Source of the DNA: Mangrovimicrobium sp033283385
GTDB lineage: Bacteria > Pseudomonadota > Gammaproteobacteria > Pseudomonadales > Halieaceae
Reading direction: 5' to 3'
Assembly: GCA_033283385.1 (NCBI GenBank)
Contig: JAWMQQ010000001.1
Span: 496,001 to 560,000 of the forward strand
Length of the DNA: 64,000 nucleotides
This document shows, piece after piece, positions 7,828 through 15,883 of this stretch. How positions within the stretch are numbered: the first letter of the stretch is position 1; each line of letters starts with the position of its first letter. Position numbers and translations under genes: made by a program. The notes under the pieces are model-generated. The model was not told the origin of the DNA. It did not search any database and saw only the letters and a program-made list of their open reading frames with translations.

Positions 7828-8865
7828 ATGACACAGTCACCCATTCAACAGCCGGGGGACGCCGGTGAGCAGGCGCTGCTCGAGGAACTGCGCCGCGAGC
7901 AGGCCATGGGCGGCGCCGGCACCGAGGATGCCGCGCGCACGATTCCCGTCATCGATCTCGCCGCAGGCGTACACAGCCAGCAGGAGATCGACGATCAGCT
8001 GTGGCGGGCCGCGGAGGAGTGCGGATTTTTCCAGCTGGTCGGCCACGGCTTCGAGCCCGCGGAACTGGATGCCGCCTTCGCCGCGGCCCAGGCGTTTTTC
8101 GAGCTGCCGGCCGCGGTCAAGGAGCAGTACCCCCTGCGTGAGGCGAGCAACGCCGGCTGGGAGTACATGGCCCAGGTGCGCCCCTCCACCGGCACCGCCG
8201 ACCACAAGGAGTCCTACCAGGTCACCCGTCCGCGCATGGACGGCCTGTGGCCGACGGAAGGCGAGCTGCCGGGCTTTCGCGCGGCGATGCTCGGCTTCGA
8301 GGAGAAGGCCTGGCGGCTGGCCATGCGCGTGCTTTCCAGCTTCGCGCGCAAGCTCGGCTTCGACGAGGATTTCTTTGCCGCAGCCCACGACCCCGATTCG
8401 CCGGAGTACCAGAGCACCCTGCGGCTTTTGCATTATTTCGGTTGCGAACCGGCCCAGGACGGCGGCCAGTGGCGCGCCGGCGCCCACACCGATTTCGACT
8501 GCCTGACGCTGTTGTTCCAGCGCGACGGCCAGGGTGGCCTGCAGGTCTGCCCGGGCAAGGAAGCCGAATCCGGCAGCTGGACGCCGGTGCCGCCGGACAG
8601 CTCGCGCATCACCTGCAATATCGGCGACATGCTGATGCGCTGGAGCGACGACCAGCTGCGCTCCACCCTGCACCGGGTGCGCATGCCGCTGGCCGGCGAG
8701 AACAGCGGCGACCGCTACACGCTGGCCTACTTCGCCCAGGCCAACTGCGACCAGCTGATCCGCGGGCCGCTGGAGAAGTACCCGCCGATCCTCGCCCGGG
8801 ACTACCTGAAGCAGCGCATCAGCGCCAACTTCGCCGCCCTGCAGAAACAAGCCGATGCGGGCTGA
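7828..8865 (+). CDS. 2-oxoglutarate/Fe(II) dioxygenase, IPNS-like
   Basis: A 345-residue non-haem iron dioxygenase of the isopenicillin N synthase group. The N-terminal DIOX_N region begins TIPVIDLAAG (about residue 32). The iron ligands are in GAHTDFDCLTLL (about 220) and STLHRVRMP (about 285), and the 2-oxoglutarate Arg is in GDRYTLAYFAQ. It overlaps the next gene by 11 bp. Such enzymes hydroxylate or demethylate small molecules. In this setting a purine or ureide is a reasonable substrate, but no characterised purine enzyme of this subgroup is known to me; fungal XanA is of the TauD type. A second IPNS-like gene lies at 44700. Confidence 0.85.
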   Translation: MTQSPIQQPGDAGEQALLEELRREQAMGGAGTEDAARTIPVIDLAAGVHSQQEIDDQLWRAAEECGFFQLVGHGFEPAELDAAFAAAQAFFELPAAVKEQYPLREASNAGWEYMAQVRPSTGTADHKESYQVTRPRMDGLWPTEGELPGFRAAMLGFEEKAWRLAMRVLSSFARKLGFDEDFFAAAHDPDSPEYQSTLRLLHYFGCEPAQDGGQWRAGAHTDFDCLTLLFQRDGQGGLQVCPGKEAESGSWTPVPPDSSRITCNIGDMLMRWSDDQLRSTLHRVRMPLAGENSGDRYTLAYFAQANCDQLIRGPLEKYPPILARDYLKQRISANFAALQKQADAG

Positions 8866-9451
8866 CCGCCGCGATTTCATGGTCGGGTCGGTGGCCACGC
8901 TGCTGGCCACCGCGCTCTCGCCCCACGTCAAAGCACTGGAGAAAAGCATGCCGGACCTTCCCCAGCCGCCGGGGGCAGACCCCACCGAAGAGCAGATGAT
9001 CGCCAACCTGCGCCGCGCCAACGCCGTCGCGCAAAAGGCGCTCGACGCCGGGCACCACCCCTTCGGCGCGGTACTCGTCGGCCCGGACCACAGCACGGTG
9101 TTGATGGAGCAGGGCAACCTCAACGTGGTCAACCACGCCGAGTCGACCCTGGCGCGCCTGGCCTTCGAGAAATACAGCCCGGAAGAACTCTGGGGCATGA
9201 CCCTCTACACCACCGCCGAGCCCTGCGCCATGTGTGCCGGGACCCAGTACTGGGCCAACATCGGCCGCATGGTCTACGGCATCTCCGAGGCGCGGCTGCT
9301 GGAGCTGACCGGCGCCAGCGACGCCAACCCGACCATGGACGTGCCCAGCCGCTACGTCTTCAGCCACAGCCAGAAGGGGATCCGCGTGTGGGGCCCGATC
9401 GCGGCGGTGGAGGAGGAGATCGTCGCGCTGCACCGGGACTTCTGGAATTGA
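8855..9451 (+). CDS. Cytidine/deoxycytidylate deaminase-fold deaminase with Tat-like signal
   Basis: A 198-residue zinc deaminase. The zinc site is visible as NHAESTLARL (HAE, about residue 91) and TTAEPCAMCAG (PCxxC, about 123), as in guanine deaminase GuaD of Bacillus and TadA-like enzymes. The N-terminus MRADRRDFMVGSVATLLATA has a twin-arginine motif and a hydrophobic stretch, so it looks Tat-exported, which is unusual for this fold. ATG 8855 lies inside the upstream gene (11 bp overlap). A start at the later ATG (MPDLPQPP, 8948) would give a cytosolic enzyme. It is likely to deaminate a nucleobase or nucleoside. Confidence 0.75.
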   Translation: MRADRRDFMVGSVATLLATALSPHVKALEKSMPDLPQPPGADPTEEQMIANLRRANAVAQKALDAGHHPFGAVLVGPDHSTVLMEQGNLNVVNHAESTLARLAFEKYSPEELWGMTLYTTAEPCAMCAGTQYWANIGRMVYGISEARLLELTGASDANPTMDVPSRYVFSHSQKGIRVWGPIAAVEEEIVALHRDFWN

Positions 9452-9489
9452 AGGTGCGGCCATGAGACGGCGGCACTGAGGATGCCACA

Positions 9490-10881
9490 GTGAGCGAGTC
9501 GGCCGGCGACGCCTGGCAGGCGCCCCTGTACGGCCTGCAGGAAGTGCCGCCCTGGCCGACGTCCCTGCTGGCGGGTTTCCAGCATTTGCTCGCCGTATTC
9601 GGCGGTATCGTCACCGCGCCGCTGATCATCGCCGCCGGCATGGGGCTGTCGGTGGCGGACACCAACTACCTGGTCACCTCGGCGCTGCTGATCTCCGGGG
9701 TGGCGACCCTGGTGCAGATTTCCAGCTGGCGCGGCCTAGGTTCCGGACTGCTGTCGATACAGGGCACCAGTTTCACCTTTATCGGGGCGCTGTTGTTCGC
9801 CTGGCACGGCCTGCCCGGCGACTGGGGCGACCAGCAGAAACTGGCGGCGATCTTCGGCTCCACCGCGGCCTGCGCCGCGGTGATGATGCTGCTCGGCCGG
9901 CAGTTGCACCGGCTGGGCCGGGTGATCACGCCGGCGGTGACCGGCGCGACGGTGGTGTTGCTGGGGCTCACCCTGTGCAGCACCACGGTGAACAACCTCT
10001 ACCGCGTCTACAGCCACGCGGCCGGGCCCGCCGAGGCGCTGCAGATCCTGCTGCTGGCCGGGGTGGTGCTGGCGGTGACCGTGGTGCTGGCGCTGTGGCG
10101 CAACCCCTGGTGCCGGATGTGCGCGGTGATGGGCGGGCTGGCCGCGGGCCTGCTGCTGGCGATGTCCCTGGGCGCCGTCGATTTTTCGCCGCTGCAGCAG
10201 CTGAACTGGGTGTTCGTGCCTGTTCCCCTGCGCTATGGCATGAGCTTCGACCTGTCGGTGTTTTTCGCGCTGATGCCGATCTTCCTGGTCACCGCCATGG
10301 AGTCGGTGGGCGACCTCACCGCGACGCAGGCGCTCAGCCGCCTGCCCACCACCGGCCCTGCCTACTGGGCGCGGATTCGCGGCGGCGTGGTGGCGGACGC
10401 GTTCAATTCCCTGGTGGCGGCGCTGTTCGCCACCTTCCCGAATACCACCTTCAGCCAGAACAACGGGGTGATCCGGCTCACCGGCATCGCCAGCCGGCAC
10501 ATCGGTTACGTGGTGGCGGTGATGCTCATCCTGCTCGGCGCGCTGCCCGTCGTGGCGGGGGTGTTCCAGGTGATTCCGGCGCCGGTGATCTACGGTGCCA
10601 CTCTGCTGATGTTCGCGCTGATCGCGCTGACCGGCGTGAATATCCTGCGCCATGGCGCGCTGGGGCGGCGCGGCTGGTGGGTGGCTTGTGGCGGGGTCGC
10701 CGGCGGCCTGGTGCTGAGCCAGGTTGCCGGCGCGCTGATGCTGCTGCCGGAAGAGGTGCGCCTGATCCTCGGCTTCCCGGTGTCCACCGGCGCGCTGTGC
10801 GCGATCGGGCTGGAGTGGTTGCTGCCGCTGCCGCGGCCAGTGGCAACGGAGCAACCGGCGCCTCAGGTCGCCGGCCGGTAG
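9490..10881 (+). CDS. NCS2 xanthine/urate-type permease
   Basis: A 463-residue polytopic symporter close to the XanQ/UacT/PbuX branch of NCS2. Family motifs are visible: LLAGFQHLLAVFGGIVTAPL (helix 1, about residue 25), the transport-critical MPIFLVTAMESVGDLTATQA (about 260), and FSQNNGVIRLTGIASRHIGY (about 320). It starts at GTG 9490 with GAGG upstream. The oxygenase and deaminase genes precede it. It overlaps the convergent allantoinase gene by 19 bp. Import of xanthine or urate is the likely role; the two cannot be told apart from sequence alone. Confidence 0.85.
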   Translation: MSESAGDAWQAPLYGLQEVPPWPTSLLAGFQHLLAVFGGIVTAPLIIAAGMGLSVADTNYLVTSALLISGVATLVQISSWRGLGSGLLSIQGTSFTFIGALLFAWHGLPGDWGDQQKLAAIFGSTAACAAVMMLLGRQLHRLGRVITPAVTGATVVLLGLTLCSTTVNNLYRVYSHAAGPAEALQILLLAGVVLAVTVVLALWRNPWCRMCAVMGGLAAGLLLAMSLGAVDFSPLQQLNWVFVPVPLRYGMSFDLSVFFALMPIFLVTAMESVGDLTATQALSRLPTTGPAYWARIRGGVVADAFNSLVAALFATFPNTTFSQNNGVIRLTGIASRHIGYVVAVMLILLGALPVVAGVFQVIPAPVIYGATLLMFALIALTGVNILRHGALGRRGWWVACGGVAGGLVLSQVAGALMLLPEEVRLILGFPVSTGALCAIGLEWLLPLPRPVATEQPAPQVAGR

Positions 10882-11777
10882 TGCTGGTGCCAGTGCCGGG
10901 CGATGTCGCTGCGCCGGCACACCCACACCTTGTCGTGGGAACGCACGTAATCGACGAAGCGCCGCAGCGCGGCAAAACGCGCCGGACGCCCGACCAGCCG
11001 GCAGTGCAGGCCGATATTCAGCAGCCGCGGCGCTTCCTCGCCCTCGGCGTAAAGCACGTCGAAGGCGTCCTTGAGGTAGGTGTAGAACTGCTCCCCGCTG
11101 TTGAATCCCTGCAGCGCGGCGAAGCGCATGTCGTTGGTGTCCAGGGTGTAGGGGATGACCAGGTGGGGTCCCTGCGGTCCCTCGACCCAGTAGGGCAGGT
11201 CGTCGGCGTAGGAGTCGGAGTCGTAGAGGAAGCCGCCTTCTTCCAGCACCAGGCGGCGGGTGTTGGGGCTGTCGCGGCCGGTGTACCAGCCCAGCGGACG
11301 CGCGCCGGTCAACTTTTCGTGCAGGGCGATAGCCTCGCGCATGTGCGCGCGTTCCACGTCCTCGGGCACGTCCTGGTAGCTGATCCAGCGCAGGCCGTGG
11401 CAGGCGATCTCCCAGTCCGCCTCGAGCATCGCCGCGACGGCCTCCGGATTGCGCGCCATGGCCATCGTCACGCCGAATACAGTGACCGGCAGGCCAGCGC
11501 CGGTGAACAGCCGGTGCAGGCGCCAGAAGCCGGCGCGGCTGCCGTATTCGTAGATGGATTCCATGCTCATGTGCCGGTTGCTGAAGGCGGCGGCGCCGAT
11601 GATCTCGGAGAGAAAGGTCTCGGATTCCGCGTCGCCGTGCAGCACGCAGCGCTCGCCACCCTCCTCGTAGTTGACCACGAACTGCACCGCGATGCGGGCG
11701 TCGCCGGGCAACTGGAAACGGGGAACCTCGCGGCCGTAGCCGATCATGTCGCGGGGATAGGTGTCGGTGGGATTCAA
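10863..11777 (-). CDS. puuE: Allantoinase, polysaccharide-deacetylase type (PuuE)
   Basis: A 305-residue NodB-fold enzyme that opens allantoin to allantoate without a dedicated metal cluster, unlike amidohydrolase-type AllB. Family blocks are clear: TYPRDMIGYGREVPRFQLPG at the N-terminus, VQFVVNYEEGGE (about 35), RHMSMESIYEYGSRAGFWR (about 75), ACHGLRWISYQDV (about 135) and GWYTGRDSPNTRRLV (about 165). The frame extends upstream to 11939, but TTG 11777, with AAGGAG 8 bases before it, gives the family length. A sigma-54-type promoter at 11835-11850 drives it. It is a single-gene unit facing the ExbB/TonB operon. Confidence 0.9.
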   Translation of the reverse strand: MNPTDTYPRDMIGYGREVPRFQLPGDARIAVQFVVNYEEGGERCVLHGDAESETFLSEIIGAAAFSNRHMSMESIYEYGSRAGFWRLHRLFTGAGLPVTVFGVTMAMARNPEAVAAMLEADWEIACHGLRWISYQDVPEDVERAHMREAIALHEKLTGARPLGWYTGRDSPNTRRLVLEEGGFLYDSDSYADDLPYWVEGPQGPHLVIPYTLDTNDMRFAALQGFNSGEQFYTYLKDAFDVLYAEGEEAPRLLNIGLHCRLVGRPARFAALRRFVDYVRSHDKVWVCRRSDIARHWHQHYRPAT

Positions 11778-11834
11778 GCGGGTCTCTCCTTCTCGGGCGT
11801 GCACCGGTTCGCGGCAGCCATCGGGGCTTTGCCC

Positions 11835-11850
11835 AGCAAGGAGCATACCA
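11835..11850 (-). promoter_or_regulatory. Sigma-54-type promoter, allantoinase
   Basis: The minus strand reads TGGTATG-CTCC-TTGCT, which fits TGGYAYR-N4-TTGCW exactly. The predicted transcription start is near 11824, giving a leader of about 47 bases to TTG 11777 and supporting that start. Confidence 0.7.
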
Positions 11851-11950
11851 GAGGCCGCGCCGCAGCCCGTGCGCGCGCCGGGGTGGGCGATGCTGGCGCG
11901 GCGTGCACTGCAAGTGGGCGGCGCTCCCGGTGCGCGCACCAGTCTGGATC

Positions 11951-11976
11951 AAAACCTGTCCAGTTGGACAAGAATT
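11951..11976. promoter_or_regulatory. Palindromic regulator site B
   Basis: The 26 bp site has core TGTCCAGTTGGACA, a perfect palindrome apart from the two central bases. It matches site D (36602) at about 20 of 26 positions. It lies between the divergent sigma-54-type promoters at 11850 and 12051, about 100 bp and 75 bp upstream of them respectively. The rest of the 380 bp gap (11778-12157) holds only the promoters described. Confidence 0.7.
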
Positions 11977-12050
11977 GGAATGCCCATACACCGGGTGCGG
12001 CGGGGGTGAATCGCCCCTGACACCGCGTCCCGCGCGGGCCCCCGATGCGG

Positions 12051-12066
12051 TGGCACGCTTATTGCT
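12051..12066 (+). promoter_or_regulatory. Sigma-54 promoter, DUF3450-ExbB-TonB operon
   Basis: Reads TGGCACG-CTTA-TTGCT, a perfect match to the sigma-54 consensus. It predicts transcription beginning near 12077, 80 bases before ATG 12158. It is the best promoter sequence in the window. Confidence 0.85.
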
Positions 12067-12157
12067 GTTCGATGGGCAGGCTCACCGCGCGGGCGGGAAG
12101 CGAACGGCTTTGCGCCCGCACTCACCGCGCACACTACAGTTCAGGAGTTGGAGCAAT

Positions 12158-12919
12158 ATGCACCAAGCGAGATACCTTCGTCACCTGGCTTTCCTGCTGT
12201 CGCTTGCCGTCCCATGCGGCGCGCTGGCACAGGAAGCCGCCATCGACACCCAGGCCAAGACCGACAGCGCGGCGGCCGCCAGCCAGGACCGCATCGACAA
12301 GCTCGACGACCAGGCGGCTACCTCCCTGCAGGCCTACCGGGTCGCGACCCAGCGCGCGGAAAGCCTGTCCATCTACAACAAGCAGCTGCAGAAGCTGATC
12401 GATTCCCAGGAGTCCGAGATCGCGTCCATCACGCGGCAGACCGCGGAGATCGACAATATCGAGACCGGCGCCCTGCCGTTCATGATCGAGATGACCGACA
12501 CCCTGGAGGGCATCGTCGAGGCGGACGTGCCCTTCCTGCGCGACGAGCGCATCGAGCGTATCGACAACCTGCGCAGCATGATCGACCGCGCCGACGTCAC
12601 CGCCGGCGAGAAATACCGCCGCATCATGGAGGCCTACACCATCGAGGCGGATTACGGCCGCACCATCGAGGCCTACCGCGGCGAGCTCAACGCCAACGGC
12701 GAGGTGCGCTCCGTCGACTTCCTGCGCATCGGCCGCGTCGGCCTCTACTACCAGACCCTGGACGGCGCCGAGAGCGGCCGCTGGAACAGCAAGATGGGTA
12801 ACTGGGAAATGCTGGATTCCAGCTACCGCCGCTCCGTGCGCGACGGCCTGCGCGTGGCGCGCAAGCAGGCGCCGCCGAGCATGCTGAAACTGCCGATCAC
12901 CACCCCGGAGGGCGCGTAA
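12158..12919 (+). CDS. DUF3450 periplasmic protein of an ExbB/TonB system
   Basis: A 253-residue exported protein. A signal peptide (HLAFLLSLAVPCGALAQ) is followed by a long charged coiled-coil region (about residues 35-110) rich in Gln/Glu/Asp heptads. It then has the DUF3450 pattern: IETGALPFMIEM and the tract from VPFLRDERIERI. In vibrios and other Gammaproteobacteria, DUF3450 genes precede MotA/TolQ/ExbB, ExbB, ExbD, TonB and TPR genes (the TonB2/TtpC arrangement), exactly the order seen here. It starts at ATG 12158 with GGAG nearby. It probably aids the proton channel or contacts TonB in the periplasm. Confidence 0.85.
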   Translation: MHQARYLRHLAFLLSLAVPCGALAQEAAIDTQAKTDSAAAASQDRIDKLDDQAATSLQAYRVATQRAESLSIYNKQLQKLIDSQESEIASITRQTAEIDNIETGALPFMIEMTDTLEGIVEADVPFLRDERIERIDNLRSMIDRADVTAGEKYRRIMEAYTIEADYGRTIEAYRGELNANGEVRSVDFLRIGRVGLYYQTLDGAESGRWNSKMGNWEMLDSSYRRSVRDGLRVARKQAPPSMLKLPITTPEGA

Positions 12920-14301
12920 TGAACCTGCAACGCAATCTGCTGGCCGCACTGGCTATCGCAACCGCCAGCCTCGGCTTTACCGCGCCGGCATTCGCGCAGG
13001 GCAACCAGCAACTGCTGGACCTGCTGAAGAAAGTCGAATCGAACCAGACCGCGGAAGCAAAACGCAACCAGGAGCGCGAGGCGAAGTTCAAGGCCGCCGC
13101 CAGCGAGCAGTTGGCGCTGCAGCGCAAGGCCGAGGGCGACGTGAAAACCCAGGAAGCGCTGCGCGAATCCCTGAAAACCGCCTTCGACGAGAACGAGGTG
13201 AAGCTGGCCGAGCTGCAGGCCACCTTGGACCGCCGCGTCGGCGACCTCGGTGAGCTGTTCGGCGTGTTCCGCCAGATGGCGGACGACACCCAGACCGCGC
13301 TGTACTCTTCACTGATTACCGTGGAGTACCCGGATCGCAAGCCGATCGCGGACGAACTGGCCAAGAGCGAGGATGTGCCAACCATCCCGCAGATGCGCGA
13401 ACTGTGGCAGCTGCTGCTGCAGGAGATCGCCCACTCCGGCGAGGTGAGCAGCTTCGAGGCTGATATCGTCAAGCCCAGCGGCGACAAGTACACCGCGCCG
13501 GTCACCCGCATCGGCACCTTCAACATCGTCTCCGGCGACAAGTACCTCAACTACATCTCCGACAGCGACCAGCTGGTGGAACTGCCGCGCCAGCCCCAGG
13601 GTTACATGCGCAGCAGCGCCGCCGAACTCGCCTCGGCTGGCACCGGCAAGACCGTGCCGTTCTACCTCGACCCGTCGCGCGGCGCGCTGCTCGGCCTGCT
13701 GGTGCAGTCGCCCAGCCTGATGGAGCGTGTCGAGCAGGGTAAAACCGTGGGCTACGCGATCATCGTCGTGGGCATCGTCGGCATCATCATCGTGCTGGCG
13801 CGGCTGCTCGCGCTGTCCCGTACCCAGGCGCGCATCCGCGCGCAGCTCAAGGACATGGACCACTACAACAACGACAACCCGCTGGGGCGCATCCTCAACG
13901 TGTACTACGAGAACAAGCACCTGGACCTCGAGACCATCAAGCGCAAGCTGGACGAGGTGGTGTTCCGCGACATCTCGGAAATCCGCAAGGGCCTGCCTAT
14001 CGTCAAGGTGCTGGCCGCGGTCGCCCCGCTGATGGGCCTGCTGGGTACGGTGACCGGCATGATCGGCACCTTCCAGGCGATCACCCTGTTCGGCACCGGC
14101 GATCCCAAGCTGATGGCCGGCGGTATCTCGCAGGCGCTGGTGACCACCGTGCTCGGCCTTGTTGCGGCGATCCCGCTGCTGCTCAGCCACAGCATCCTGG
14201 CCAGCCGCGTCACCGCGATGAGCAAGGTGATCGGCGAGCAGTCCGCCGCGCTGATGGCGGAGAAAGCCGAGGCCGACGCACACGCGCAACTGAAGGCCTG
14301 A
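12919..14301 (+). CDS. MotA/TolQ/ExbB-family protein with large periplasmic domain (TtpC-like)
   Basis: A 460-residue inner-membrane protein with signal peptide (cut near APAFAQ) and a coiled-coil periplasmic region (about 25-110). The first membrane helix is GYAIIVVGIVGIIIVLARLL (about residue 275). The C-terminal MotA/TolQ/ExbB channel domain has two more helices, around VLAAVAPLMGLLGTVTGMIG (about 370) and TTVLGLVAAIPLLLSH (about 410). This long ExbB form matches TtpC, a fourth component of TonB2-type systems. Its ATG overlaps the DUF3450 stop (TAATG), so translation is coupled. It would use proton motive force to energise TonB. Confidence 0.85.
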   Translation: MNLQRNLLAALAIATASLGFTAPAFAQGNQQLLDLLKKVESNQTAEAKRNQEREAKFKAAASEQLALQRKAEGDVKTQEALRESLKTAFDENEVKLAELQATLDRRVGDLGELFGVFRQMADDTQTALYSSLITVEYPDRKPIADELAKSEDVPTIPQMRELWQLLLQEIAHSGEVSSFEADIVKPSGDKYTAPVTRIGTFNIVSGDKYLNYISDSDQLVELPRQPQGYMRSSAAELASAGTGKTVPFYLDPSRGALLGLLVQSPSLMERVEQGKTVGYAIIVVGIVGIIIVLARLLALSRTQARIRAQLKDMDHYNNDNPLGRILNVYYENKHLDLETIKRKLDEVVFRDISEIRKGLPIVKVLAAVAPLMGLLGTVTGMIGTFQAITLFGTGDPKLMAGGISQALVTTVLGLVAAIPLLLSHSILASRVTAMSKVIGEQSAALMAEKAEADAHAQLKA

Positions 14302-14305
14302 GCCG

Positions 14306-14836
14306 ATGGAAATCATCAGTTCATTCCGCGACTTTCTCGACAAGGGTGGCGACGTGCTCTACGCCATCCTGTTGCTCTCCATCTGGTTGTGGTGGCTGAT
14401 CCTCGAGCGCTTCTGGTACTACTTCCGGGAGCACGAGGGCGAGGTCGCCCAGGCCGTGCAGAGCTGGGACAAGCGCAGCGACCACAACTCCTGGCTGGCA
14501 CTGACCCAGCGCCGCGGCCTGATCTCCGAGGTGGAAGTGAAAATGCTGCGCAACCTCGGGCTGATCCCGGCGCTGATCGCGCTGCTGCCGATGTTCGGCC
14601 TGCTGGGCACGGTGACGGGCATGATCCAGGTATTCGACGTCATGGCCTTCATGGGTTCGGGTAACCCGCGCGCCATGGCCGACGGCGTCAGCGCCGCCAC
14701 CATCCCGACCATGGCCGGCATGGTGGTCGCGCTGATCGCCATCCCATTCGCCTCGCAGCTGGACCGGCGCTACCGCGCCGAGCGCCAGCGCCTGGCCCAG
14801 ACACTCAAGATTTCCGACCAGGAGGCTACCGCATGA
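14306..14836 (+). CDS. exbB: ExbB/TolQ proton channel subunit
   Basis: A 176-residue, three-helix ExbB. Helices lie at about residues 15-35 (VLYAILLLSIWLWWLILERF), 95-115 and 135-155. The conserved channel sequence is LLPMFGLLGTVTGMIQVFDV, followed by ISAATIPT-like SAATIPTMAGMVVALIAIPF. It is shorter than E. coli ExbB, as usual for TonB2-type systems, which carry this short form plus the TtpC-like long form. The start is 4 bp after the upstream stop. It forms the pentameric channel around ExbD. Confidence 0.88.
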   Translation: MEIISSFRDFLDKGGDVLYAILLLSIWLWWLILERFWYYFREHEGEVAQAVQSWDKRSDHNSWLALTQRRGLISEVEVKMLRNLGLIPALIALLPMFGLLGTVTGMIQVFDVMAFMGSGNPRAMADGVSAATIPTMAGMVVALIAIPFASQLDRRYRAERQRLAQTLKISDQEATA

Positions 14837-15246
14837 GCGACTCCATCGACTCCATGCTGCTCGAAGAGGAAGAAAGCCAGATCGACCTGACGCCGATGCT
14901 GGACGTGGTTTTCATCATGCTGATCTTCTTCATCGTCACTTCCACCTTCGTCAAGGAGGCGGGCGTGGACGTGAGCCGTCCCAACGCCGACACGGCGGTG
15001 GTGACCGAATCCAACAGCATCCAGATCGGCATCACCTCGGCCAACCAGATCTTCATGGACAAGCGCCTGGTGGACAAGCGCGCGGTGCGCGCCAACGTCG
15101 AGCGCGGCCTGGCCGAGAACCCGGGCGCCGCGGTGATCATCGTGGCCGACGCCGAATCCAAGACCGAGACGCTGATCGAGGTGATGGACCAGGCCCGGCT
15201 GGCGGGCGCCGAAAGCGTTTCCGTGGCGGCAGACGAAGGACATTAA
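14833..15246 (+). CDS. exbD: ExbD/TolR biopolymer transport protein
   Basis: A 137-residue single-span protein. The cytoplasmic N-terminus EESQIDLTPMLDVVFIMLIF contains the essential membrane Asp of ExbD/TolR (in PMLDV). The rest is a periplasmic domain with the typical IQIGITSANQIFMDKR and VIIVADAESKTETLIEVMDQ. The start ATGA overlaps the exbB stop and has a strong AGGAGG site. It works in the channel with ExbB. Confidence 0.92.
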   Translation: MSDSIDSMLLEEEESQIDLTPMLDVVFIMLIFFIVTSTFVKEAGVDVSRPNADTAVVTESNSIQIGITSANQIFMDKRLVDKRAVRANVERGLAENPGAAVIIVADAESKTETLIEVMDQARLAGAESVSVAADEGH

Positions 15247-15247
15247 T

Positions 15248-15883
15248 ATGCCATACGCGCTCAAGCAGGCCGTGAGTTTAGCGCTGGCGTGCGCGATCGG
15301 CCTGTCACTGTTCGTGCTGATGCAGGTGATGATCCGCGCCGACGCGATCCTGGAAAAACCCGACGGCGACCGCGCCTACCTGAACTTCGTGCGCGTCGAC
15401 CAGAGCGAGGAGACGCGCACCAAGGAGCGCAAGCTGAACGAACCGCCGCCGCCCGAGGCGCCGCCGGAAACGCCGCAGCTGTCTACCGACATGGCCAACG
15501 TCAACCCGAACCTGGCGATGAACATGCCGACCATCGGCATCCCGATCAACTCCGGCGAGGGCCCGTACCTGGGCGCGCTGCAGCAGGGCAACGGCCTGGC
15601 GGGCTTCGACACCGATGTCATCCCGGTGGTACGCACCTCGCCGGTTTACCCGCGCGGCGCCAAGCAGGCGCATATCGAGGGCGCCGTTACCCTGGCGGTG
15701 ACGATCCGCCCGGACGGCACCGTGGCCGATGCGCAGGTGCTCGAGTCCGACCCGCCGCGACTGTTCGATGACGCGGCGCTGGACGCTATCAAGCGCTGGA
15801 AATTCCGGCCCAAGATCGTCGACGGCAATCCGGTCGCGCAGCGCGCGCGGCAGACTATCGAATTCAAACTGGGGGGAGGCTGA
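15248..15883 (+). CDS. tonB: TonB family energy transducer
   Basis: A 211-residue protein: an N-terminal membrane anchor (AVSLALACAIGLSLFVLMQV, about residues 8-28), a short Pro/Glu linker (NEPPPPEAPPETPQL, about 62-75), and a C-terminal TonB domain. That domain has VRTSPVYPRGAKQAHIEGAV, RPDGTVADAQVLES and DDAALDAIKRWKFRPK, as in TonB2-type proteins. The linker is much shorter than in E. coli TonB, again as in TonB2. AAGGA lies before the start. It should energise outer-membrane receptors; none is encoded in this window. Confidence 0.9.
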   Translation: MPYALKQAVSLALACAIGLSLFVLMQVMIRADAILEKPDGDRAYLNFVRVDQSEETRTKERKLNEPPPPEAPPETPQLSTDMANVNPNLAMNMPTIGIPINSGEGPYLGALQQGNGLAGFDTDVIPVVRTSPVYPRGAKQAHIEGAVTLAVTIRPDGTVADAQVLESDPPRLFDDAALDAIKRWKFRPKIVDGNPVAQRARQTIEFKLGGG

